DNA of 64,000 nt from Chondrosia reniformis (lineage: Eukaryota > Porifera > Demospongiae > Chondrillida > Chondrillidae), in the NCBI GenBank assembly GCA_947172415.1, contig OX359191.1, positions 4,960,001 to 5,024,000 of the forward strand. Reading direction: 5' to 3'. Positions within the stretch are counted from its first letter, which is position 1. Each line of letters begins with the position of its first letter. The notes beneath the pieces were generated by a model. It searched no databases. It saw nothing but the letters and a program-made list of their open reading frames with translations, and was not told the DNA's origin. Made by a program: the position numbers and the translations under genes. Below, piece after piece: positions 48,581-57,870 of the stretch.

Positions 48581-48765
48581 CTTGTACATACAACTACTAC
48601 ATACAACTACTACATATCACTAATACCTATCACTAAAGATTACAACTAGTACATACAGCCAGTACATAAAACTAGTACATACAACTAGTACAAATAGCTA
48701 GTGCAAACAGCTAGTACATATATCTAGTAAATGCAGCTAGTACATATTACTAGTACGTATAGCCA
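48581..48765. repeat. 13-bp minisatellite, short block 6
   Basis: About 185 bp of TACATACAACTAG-type units adjoining the family F terminus. Confidence 0.85.
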
Positions 48766-48788
48766 GTCCATTTCGAAGATGAACCAGT

Positions 48789-48910
48789 GGAAAAATCTCA
48801 ACCCCACCCCAACCACCACCAAAATCTCCACCCAAACCCAAACCCCAGAGAATTTGCAACCCCCACCCGAACCCCACCCCAAAACTCCACCCCAGCCCCA
48901 GCCTATAGAG
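48789..48910. repeat. C-rich low-complexity tract (G-rich on minus strand)
   Basis: Repeated CCACCCCAACC and CCCACCCGAACCCC blocks. The minus strand has many closely spaced runs of three to five G, compatible with G-quadruplex formation. Strongly different in composition from the surroundings. Confidence 0.8.
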
Positions 48911-49309
48911 AGGGCTAGAGGGTGGAGCTGCAGCAAGTTGGGGAATATTTCTAATAAAATACTGTAAATTTATATTATTTTCTCTGTGTAGCTGCCAATT
49001 CTACAACTTCGGTTTTAGAATTGTATGACACAAGTACAAAAAAGGATATCAAGGGAGTGGCCACAGACGTGGCTGTAATGGAGGGAGGCATGAGAGGGGT
49101 CCATACCCTCGTAATGTGAGTTTATACATTTCATTTATATATTAACCAGACACTTGTTTTTCTCTTCTGCAGACATACAACAACGTGTTCAATTCAGGAT
49201 CAAATATAACGTTTAATTAATCACTAGTATAATAACACTTTGTAACACTTTTACTTAATTAATTGTATTTAAGTTTTAATTAATTATACAACAGAATCAC
49301 AAAATGATA
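48911..49309. other. Unassigned spacer
   Basis: No coding motif or repeat was recognised in this roughly 400-bp stretch. Confidence 0.45.
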
Positions 49310-50639
49310 AAGGACTACTTTAGATACACTTAGAACGCCCCTGTCAAGCTACACTCATACAACTTTAGATACACTAAGAACGCCTCTGTCAAGCTGACTT
49401 GAACAACTGTACATACACTTAGACCGCCTTTGCTGAGCTACACCTGAACAACTGTAGATACACTTAGACCGCCTCTGTCAAGCTGCACTCAAACAACTGT
49501 AGATACACTTAGAACGCCCCTGTCAAGCTGCACTCGAACAACTGTAGATACACTTAGACGGCCTCTGTCAAGCTGCACTCGAACAACTGAAGATACACTT
49601 AGACGGCCTCTGTCAAGCTGCACTTGAACAACTGTAGATACACTTAGACCGCCTCTGCTAAGCTATACTCGAACAACTCTAGATACACTTAGACCCCCTC
49701 GGTCAGGCTGCACTCGAACAACTGTAGATTCACTTAGACCGCCTCTGCTAAGCTACACTCATACCACTTTAGATACACTTAGACCGCCTCTGCTAAGCTA
49801 CACTCATACCACTTTAGATACACTTAGAACGCATCTTTCAAGCTACACTTAAACAACTTTAGACACACTTAGAACGCCCCTGTCAAGCTACACTCATACA
49901 ACTTTAGATACACTAAGAACGCCTATGTCAAGCTGCACTCGAACAACTGTAGATACACTTAGACCGCCTCTGTCAAGCTGCACTCGAACAACTGTAGATA
50001 CACTTAGACCCCCTCTGTCAAGCTGCACTCGAACAACTGTAGATACACTTAGACCCCCTCTGCTAAGCTATATTCGAACAACTCTAGATACACTTAGACC
50101 CCCTCGGTCAGGCTGCACTCGAACAACTGTAGATACACTTAGACCGCCTCTGCTAAGCTACACTCATACCACTTTAGATACACTTAGAACGCATCTTTCA
50201 AGCTACACTCAAACAACTTTAGACACACTTAGAACGCCCCTGTCAAGCTACACTCATACAACTTTAGATACATTAAGAACGCCTATGTCAAGCTGCACTC
50301 GAACAACTGTACACACACTTAGACTGCCTCTGCTAAGCTGCACCCGAACAATTGTAGATACACTTAGACCGCCTCTGCTAAGTACAACTTTAGACACAGG
50401 TAGAACGCCTATGCTAAGCTACACTTTTACAACTTCAGATACACTTAGAATGCCTCTTTCAATCTACGTTAACTCATACAACTTTAGACACACGTAGAAC
50501 ACCCCTATCAAGCTACACTCATACAACTTTAGATACACTTAGAACATCTCTGTTGGGCTACAGTAGTACAACTCTCAGACACACATGGAAGTTCTATCAA
50601 GCTGCACTCGTTCAAATTTAGACACACATAGAACGTCTT
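49310..50639 (-). repeat. 45-bp satellite block 3 (inverted relative to 8-11 kb)
   Basis: About 29 units of the 45-bp repeat read on the minus strand. On the plus strand the array gives a 190-codon frame of 15-residue repeats (CTRTTVDTLRPPLSS). An internal higher-order duplication of about 540 bp (49350-49890 against 49890-50330) shares the same order of unit variants. Confidence 0.92.
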
Positions 50640-51190
50640 TTTTCAAAATTTGTACAAAATCCGTACTACGGGCTGCACAGGTAGAATTACAATAACAACT
50701 TATCACTGACAGATGTTACACAGATCGTAAACATTAAAACGTCTTTCTAGAGTGACATAGGCCTAGTATTACAGTATTTACTTAAATCAAACGAGGATTC
50801 ATTGATATTGACCAAACTTACTTGTCTTTTTTCATTGCGCTTCGAACTGGAAGTACTTGGCCCCTTCGTTGGACTTCAATATGGCTATCTAGTTGTATTC
50901 CAAATGATTCTGGATGGTTAAGTGTCCTGAATACGATAGAAAAGCTTCAGCTTCATGAAGGCCGCCATTTGCAAAAACGCTGTATTGACGTATATTACAA
51001 TAGTTTCGTATGAACTCGTATTATACATATTAAGGTGTATAAAATAAGTGTCATAATAGTTGTGTATTAATTCATATTACATATATATATATACAGTGCA
51101 AGTTATATTCATATATTATGTATATGAACTTGCACTGTATAACCGTATCATCAAGCCATACATAAATCGCGTTATGAAAACAATATAATA
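50640..51190 (-). repeat. Family F internal module, inverted copy
   Basis: Minus-strand counterpart of 9741-10290, including ATGGCGGCC (ATG at 50968, minus strand), the second frame with GVFRT-like start and HIEVQRRGQVLPVRSAMKK, and a GTAAGT donor at 50821-50816. It ends ATGAAAACAATATAA without the terminal hairpin, at the same point as the 9.7-kb copy. Confidence 0.78.
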
Positions 51191-52150
51191 TAGCTGATTA
51201 ATTAATGGGATGTTTATACAAAACAGTAGGGTGTGTATAATAAACAAAGAGTATTTATACTAAACAAAACGAGAGAAAATAATGCTTACTTGACAGCTGT
51301 ATTGCAACTAAAGTATTTAACTTAGCGGAAGTTCTTCTTAAGTGTAGATCGAAAAGGGATCTGATTTTGACCTTACTGATCGGTTATTCAACCTTATAGA
51401 TTTAACGTTTAAGAAGATATTTTAAACTTATTGTCCTACCGTGAGAATTACGTTCATATTGCTTGAAACTGAACATTTATCTTTGCAGTCTACTATAAAG
51501 ACGAAGGTTATCACCAAGGTGATAGTAGGTACCGCCAAAGGATCATTTTGTGCGCCACATAAACTCCATATCGATTTATTAATTATTATTTGTTTGTTTG
51601 TTTCATTTAACATAAGCTGACGTTCAACACTAACCAGCAAGCAAAGAGATCCCTCTTTGCTTGCTGGTTAGTGTTGAACCAAGACTTTGTTAGATAGTCT
51701 TTAATGCATATCCTCATTACCAACAAATTAGTGAAGTCTCACACACAGAAACACTCCGCACTATTGTCAACCATAACTATAGATATAAAGAATGTCTACA
51801 TCAACTAAGTACTGCAAGAATACTACATAAAAACAAATGCAGCGGCATATATGTCATACACGCTAGGGATAAGCTAAAGCGCTAAGCTATGTAGCCCTAG
51901 GCCTTTTATAATTCTTTAACACTACTGATAAACTTAGCTGTTTTACTAATTAAAGCGTTTAGCTTGAGAAAACATAACATTTTAATGAGTCGCTCAAAAG
52001 ACTCACACATAGAAACGCGTATCCATTCATTCCACACATTACTGATAATAATGTTAGCTTGTAAGGTTTACACCTTTCAAGCTACCCCCAACCCGACTTA
52101 TATTGTTAAATAATTTAGACTGTATTGTAATTCCTGGCTTATGATGGTGT
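51191..52150 (-). repeat. Inverted counterpart of the 9.0-9.7 kb spacer
   Basis: Matches 9011-9740 reversed in many segments. It contains a perfect 27-bp hairpin (51622-51648 and 51653-51679, loop ATCC) where the 9.3-kb copy has only one arm (CTTTGCTTCCTGGTTAGTG). 52000-52150 has no counterpart that I could place. Confidence 0.78.
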
Positions 52151-52184
52151 CCTCGTGACAATTCATATCCACTAAGCTACACTT

Positions 52185-52850
52185 GTACAAACTAAGACAC
52201 ACGTAGAACGCCTCTGCTGAGCTACACTTTTTTACAACTTTAGATACACTTAGAATGCCTCTTTCAAGCTACACTCATACAACTTCAGATACACTAAGAA
52301 CACCCTTGTCATGCTACAGGTGTACAACTCTAGCCACACATAGAACGCCTCTGCTAAGTAAAACTTTAGACACACGTAGAACGCCTCTGCTAAGCTACAC
52401 TTGTACAAACTTAGACACACGTGAAACACCTCTGTCAAGCTGCACCCGAACAACTGTAAACACACGTAGAACACCTCTGCTAAGCTATACTCACACAACT
52501 TTAAATACACATAGAACGCCACAGTCAAACTACACTTCTACAACTTTAGATACACTAAGAACGACCCTGTCATACTACACGTGTACAACTCTAGACATAC
52601 GTAGAACGCCTCTGCTAAGCTACACTTGTACAAACTTAGACACCCGTAGAACACCTCTGCTAAGTACAACTTTAGACCCACGTAGAACGCCTCTGCTAAG
52701 CTACACTCGTACAACTGTAGACACAGGTAGAACGCCTCTGCTAAGCTACACTCGTACAACTCTAAGACACACGTGGAATAGTTCTATCAAGCTGCACCCG
52801 TTCAAATTTAGACACACATAGAACGTCCCTGTTCAAAACTTGTACAAAAT
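52185..52850 (-). repeat. 45-bp satellite block 4
   Basis: About 15 units of the 45-bp repeat on the minus strand, of the ACACGTAGAACGCCTC subtype, like block 2. Plus-strand frame 52255-52821 is a by-product. Confidence 0.9.
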
Positions 52851-53028
52851 CAGTCCTACTGGCTGCACAGGTAGAACTTCAATTACAAAAACAACTTAGC
52901 ATTTACAGACGTTACACAGATCGTAGACATTAGAACGTCTTTCTAGACTGACATAGGCCTAGTATTATAGTATTTACTAAAATCAAAAGAGGATTCATAG
53001 ATATTGACAAAACCTAGTTTGCTTTTTA
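52851..53028 (-). repeat. Family F downstream segment, partial
   Basis: Reversed match to 10130-10290 (CTGCACAGGTAGAACTTC, GAACGTCTTTCTAGACTG, AGGATTCATAGATATTG). It ends where the next terminal hairpin begins. Confidence 0.7.
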
Positions 53029-53741
53029 TGGGCTGCCTGTGGCAGCCTCCTCTATTGTTTTCATTACGCGATTTATGTATGGCTTCATGTTACGGATATA
53101 TACATAGACATATATATGAATATATATATAATACGAGTTCATAGGCAAGTATTATAACAGATTTTATATGTCGATATATGTATAATACGAGTTCATACGC
53201 AAAAATTGTAACACTTAATTTATATGTCAATACATTGATTTTGTAAATGGTGGCGTTCAGGAAGCTTTAGTTAACGTAGCTTTTCTGTCGCTAATTATAA
53301 TTTTCAGGACACTTAAGCATTCTCAATCATTAGGATTAAGAATAATATATCAAAGCCCAACGATGCGGCCAAGTAGTTTGAGTAAATTTGGAGGGCGGCA
53401 GCCCCATGAGTTTTAAACACTCGAACTAGTTGGTTTTCATCGGTCTTCTTACTGAAAGTACTTGGCCCCTTCGATGGACTTCAATATGGCTATCTAGTGG
53501 TATTCCAAACAATTCTGAAAGCTTAAGTGTCCTGAACATGATGGAAAAGCTTCAGCTGCTATGTATAAATTAAGTGTTACAATAGTTTCGTATGAACTCG
53601 TATTATACATATTAGGATGTACAAAAAAGTGTAATAATAGTTGTGTATTAATTCGTATTATATATATATATCCGAAACATGAAGCCATACATAAATCGCA
53701 TTATGAAAACAATACAGGAGGCTGCCTGTGGCAGCCCCTAA
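53029..53741. mobile_element. Complete fold-back copy of family F
   Basis: Both ends carry the hairpin (GGGCTGCC...GGCAGCC at 53030; GGCTGCC...GGCAGCCCC ending 53741). Inside, arms of about 330 bp mirror each other: TATTGTTTTCAT, ATGCGATTTATGTATGGC, the TACGAGTTCATACG region, then the degraded ATGGCGG module and CCAAGTA(C/G)TTT. The left arm retains ATGGTGGCG with an early stop; the right arm has lost the ATG. It is a non-autonomous long-TIR element of about 710 bp. Confidence 0.78.
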
Positions 53742-53810
53742 TAATACATTAGATAGGGCGGCAATATTTTTTTCTGCCATCCCTATTTATGGAGTACTTC
53801 CGTACTCTAT

Positions 53811-54370
53811 GATTAACTAGTTGTAGGTTTTAGTAGTATGTACTACTTTTATATATGTACTAATTGTATGTACTTTACTAGTTGTATGTACTGGTTGTGT
53901 GTACTCGTTGTATGTACTACTTTTATGTACTAGTTGTATGAACTAGTTTTATGTACTATTTATATGTACAAGTTATATGTGTATGTACCAGATATATGTA
54001 GTATATAGTTGTGTGTTCTAGTTTTAGGAACTAGTGGTATGTACTACTTGTATGTACTAGTTGTGTGTACTTTACAAGTTGTATGTACTTTACCAGGTGT
54101 ATGTACTAGTACTAGTTATATATTCAGGTTGTAGGTACTAATTGTATGCATGAGTTGTATATACAAGTTGTATGTTTTAGTTGTATATACAAGTTGTGTG
54201 AACTCGTAAGTTCTAGTTATATATTATTAGTTGTATGAACTAGTTGTACGTACTAGTACTAGATATATTTACTAGTTGTAGGTACTATGCATGTATTAGT
54301 TGTATGCACTAGTTGTAAGTACTAGTTCTATGTGTATGTACTCAGTTGTATGTACAAGTTGTAGGTCATA
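53811..54370. repeat. 13-bp minisatellite block 7 (TAGTTGTATGTAC orientation)
   Basis: Degenerate units in the same orientation as block 1, running into the reversed family B copy. Confidence 0.9.
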
Positions 54371-54461
54371 GTGCCTGTATAACTATGCACAAGGGACATC
54401 ATATGATATACGTATATAAAGGGCTTGGCCTTTTATGTCCCTTTTGTACGAGTTACAAAAT

Positions 54462-54762
54462 GGTCTCTAACCCTGTTGATTATGCAAATGCATGCAACCA
54501 ACCATTGCTATTCTTAGCTCCCTCACAAGGCAAATCAAATGTGCTGTGGTTATTAGCTGAGACCCCTTTAAGACTGGAACCTTTGTTGATATATGGCATG
54601 CAGATGCATCATCTTCAGTCTATACTAAGGCGTGAAAAGGTAATTGGTAGGCCATGTGTTCTACCTTGGATGATCTGTATCAACTACTACTCTCTATGCA
54701 CTCCATTTGAGGATTTCAAAGCCTGCAACAGTGGGACTAAACTCGTGTCCTGTTTAATATAA
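54462..54762 (+). CDS. Family B ORF 2, unknown protein
   Basis: From the ATG in TACAAAATGGTCTC the frame reads MVSNPVDYANACNQP, SQGKSNVLWLLAETPLRLEP, IYGMQMHHLQSILRREK and continues to a stop at 54762. The 16.3-kb copy (minus strand) keeps most of the same peptide; the 5.5-kb copy keeps the first half. In all copies the codons for REK or CEK are followed by GTAATTGG, a possible splice donor. No known family was recognised, so it could be an exon, a remnant, or a fortuitous frame in a repeat. Confidence 0.35.
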
Positions 54763-55418
54763 TGATTATCCTATGGGGTGAAACTTGCACTGCATATGTA
54801 GCTAGTACTTAATTGTAATTTTAAAATTGTATAGTCATGTGTCCCTCATAAATTGTAACTTCTACTGTGTAGTAGTTGATTATAATTTTAATATTTTATA
54901 TATTTACCAGTAACTTTCACTATGTAGTGTACTATATATTAGATATATATACCTCTATATTTTGTGTTGCTGATGTTCAACTAAGCTTTATTCTTATCCA
55001 TGTGTGTACTTATATATATTGCACTGTGTAGTGTACTTGAGTGTGATTAGCTAACAAAGTATTTCGCTATAGTTATAGACATTCGCTATGAGCAATTTTG
55101 TTACTGTATCTAGTACAGATGGCTAAGAATAAAGCCTTGTTGAACGTCAGAAACATGAATTTACTAATTCTGGACGTTTCAAAACAGAGGTCTTCAGCAG
55201 CAATACATGAGGAATGGGAATACAATTCAGTATAAATAGGAAATTAGTAAATTCATGTTGCTGACCACAACAAGGCTTTATTCTCATAATGATCGCAACA
55301 AACACTCCTTATTCCTACACATGGACAAGTAAAAATATTAACAGATAACGTAAGAAGAGAAGACAGAGCTTAAACTACCAAAGTAATACGGTCAACCAAA
55401 CAAATTCAGTCTTTCGCA

Positions 55419-55631
55419 TCAATATAGGAACAACTCTGCCTTAAACTTGATGGGGACGTATACAAAAACGCTTTTTCTAACCTTCGCTAAAACTCGCCTG
55501 TTCGCTAGCTCCTTCTCGTAGGGGAGCGTCGACTTATCATAGGCGTTCACAAAGGGATGATCTTCTTTAGCAACGAGGGGATGACGTTTTCGCAACGTCA
55601 CAAGATTCACTAAATGTTTACGGAGCGACAT
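55419..55631 (-). CDS. Family B ORF 1, unknown protein
   Basis: A 70-residue frame starting MSLRKHLVNLVTLRKRH, with EDHPFVNAYDKSTLPYEKELAN and VFVYVPIKFKAELFLY. The 4.6-kb copy has the same peptide interrupted by a TAA after KVR, and the 15.4-kb copy is interrupted by TGA after NK. Conservation of the frame in three copies suggests the ancestral repeat encoded a protein. No family was recognised, and whether it is part of a longer spliced gene is unknown. Confidence 0.4.
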   Translation of the reverse strand: MSLRKHLVNLVTLRKRHPLVAKEDHPFVNAYDKSTLPYEKELANRRVLAKVRKSVFVYVPIKFKAELFLY

Positions 55632-56109
55632 ACAAGAGGTGTAGATGATGCACTAGAGAAAGATCACAATACATCCACAGATTGCGCAATCATAACCTTG
55701 AATTCTTCATTATATCTTGATTATTTTGCTCATTTAATTAAGCAAAACTTCGCTAGACGTTTGTCATACACATGTACCATGATATATATCTGATTCACAG
55801 TTATCTGACAAATTGAAAATTTTTACTAATATAACACTTGGTTTCAATATAAATTTTCTATAGCTGTTCTATAGTCCTATGGCATTTTGTATGCAGACTT
55901 TGTCCTCTGTTTTCTACCAAATGGAGACCTAAATGAAAATCCCTTATTTAAAAATGAGTTTTAGACCCTAATCTTTATATGATGATATGCCCATTTCGTT
56001 TCTAAGTCCTTTCCTGGAGCCATATGAATTATTTATATTATTTATTTATTTATTTATTTTTTATATATATTCATATATTTATATTATATTTATTTATAAT
56101 AATAAAAAA

Positions 56110-57870
56110 ATGGAGTCGGTTGATTCAGACACGAGTAGCGACACGAGTAGCGAGTTGATTCCCGACTGTGATCCTCAATTCCAAGCTCCTAACTTCTCCA
56201 AGAGCCAAGATACCTTACGTGGTCTTTGCACTGTTTGCTGCCGGTCAATGCCTGTGAGAAGGGACGGTTTTGTTCGTGTGCACGGGCCTGTAGGGCACCG
56301 CTGCCAGGGCTCTGCGGAACTACTTCAAAGGGCACCGCACACTCTTCCATCTGATGGTGAATGTACCCAACAAGCTATCAGTCAACCCATTGACATTGAC
56401 ATCGGGTCACTCTCTCCCGATACTATATCTTTCCCGCGAGTTAAACTCTTGAGAGGACTTCCCCGTGCTTCCAGAGCTCTCGCCGCTAAGACGCTGAGCA
56501 ACATACTCAACCAAATAACTCGTTTAAACAACCATGAGTCTTGGAAACGTCTTTTGTTATTCCCCAGTCGTTGTTTCCGGGTTCCCAGAAGAGGGGGTCG
56601 CCGATGGAATCTAGCTAAGTTGGTTAAACAGCAACTTCTTGAGGAATCTGATCCACCTTCTGGGTCAGCTATTCCCAACCGCTCCACGTACCTCTCCCAT
56701 TCTGCAGGTTCAGCCAATTATTTGGCTAAGAGAGTCTCCATTAAGATGGAGGAAGGAGACATTAAAGGTGCTGTTCGTTTGGCCGGCTCAGAAGACACAA
56801 TAGCTTTAGAGACTCAGGAAACTATCTCTGTTTTGAAGGATAAGCACCCTCCCCCTCACCCAGACACTAAGTTTCAAGACCCTCCACCTGCAGGGGAGCA
56901 TATAACTGATGCCTTATCAGTTTCTGAGGCAGACGTAGTCAAAGCCATCAAGTCCTTCCCAAATGACTCTGCAGGGGGCCCTGATGGCCTCCGCCCACAA
57001 CAACTTAAAGACATGATTTCTACTATAGCTGGCCCTGAAGGTGAGAACTTGTTGTCTTCCCTAACATCTCTTGCTAACCTTGCTCTCTCTGGTGATATTC
57101 CTTCATCTGTACGCCCAATTTTTTGGTGCCTCACTTACCATCCTTAATAAAAAAGGCGGAGGGGTTAGGCCTATTGCCGTTGGCTGCACCCTTCGGCGTT
57201 TGGTGGCTAAACTAGCAAGCCATTCAGTCGTGGAGTCAGTTGGCACTTATCTTTCCCCTTTTCAGCTCGGCTCTGGAGTTCCATTTGGGGCAGAGGCTGC
57301 TGCCCATTCGGCACGATTATATCTGAATGACTTACCTTCTTCACATATTTTGCTTAAGCTGGACTTTGAGAATGCCTTTAACACCATCAGACGTGACAAA
57401 GTCCTTGAAGCAGTGGCTGCCATTACACCCCAACTCCTCCCCTATGTATTTTCTTGCTATTCTTCTCCATCAACTCTTTACCTTCAGAGTACTACTTTAG
57501 AATCTAGAGAAGGAATTCAACAAGGGGACCCTCTAGGTCCTCTCCTCTTCTGTTTATCAATCCAACCCGTCATCCTCCACCTCAGCTCAGAGTTTTGTGT
57601 GTTTTACTTGGATGATGGAACTTTGGGGAGCCTTGAGAAGGATGTTTTACATGACTTTGTTTCCATCAAACAGGAGTGCAGTTCTCTCGGTCTGAAACTT
57701 AATATTTCCAAATCAGAGCTCATTAGTTATGGCCCAGCTGGTGCCCAGCTGCTCAAGGTAGCACCCAATCTTTGCCAGATACACCCTAATGAAGCCACTC
57801 TATTGGGATCCCCTATTGGCCAGCTGCCTTCCATCAATACTGCCCTATATAATGGATATATTATGAAATA
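56110..57870 (+). pseudogene. Non-LTR retrotransposon RT, one frameshift, 3'-truncated
   Basis: ATG at 56110 starts MESVDSDTSSDTSSE. A Cys/His finger follows (CTVCCRSMPVRR...HGPVGHRC), then FPRVKLLRGLPRASRALA and the RT entry SAGGPDGLRPQQLKDM. At a run of T near 57119-57124 the frame shifts by one base; it continues in the next frame with FGASLTILNKKGGGVRPIAVG, LKLDFENAFNTIRRD (first catalytic Asp), GIQQGDPLGPLLFCLSI and FYLDDGTLG (the catalytic DD). The thumb region ends near LLGSPIGQLP, where satellite DNA replaces the rest. The expected C-terminal nuclease-type region is absent. 3' truncation is unusual for target-primed elements. Apart from the single-base shift the frame is clean, so the copy is fairly young. 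Confidence 0.87.

Larger units (their letters stand above)
54400..56040 (-). repeat. Family B compound repeat, copy 3 (inverted)
   Basis: Reversed relative to 14986-16560 and about as long. It includes the MVSNPVDYANACNQP frame on the plus strand (54346-54762), a Penelope-end hairpin (55130-55290) and the best version of the DHPF ORF on the minus strand. Near 56040 it passes via a TTTAT-rich tract into the non-LTR gene. Confidence 0.75.

Noticed and set aside
49925..50497. 190-codon ORF with 15-residue repeats as a repetitive protein gene
   Set aside because: It is a by-product of the 45-bp satellite, whose period is divisible by three; there is no unique flank, signal peptide or splice structure.
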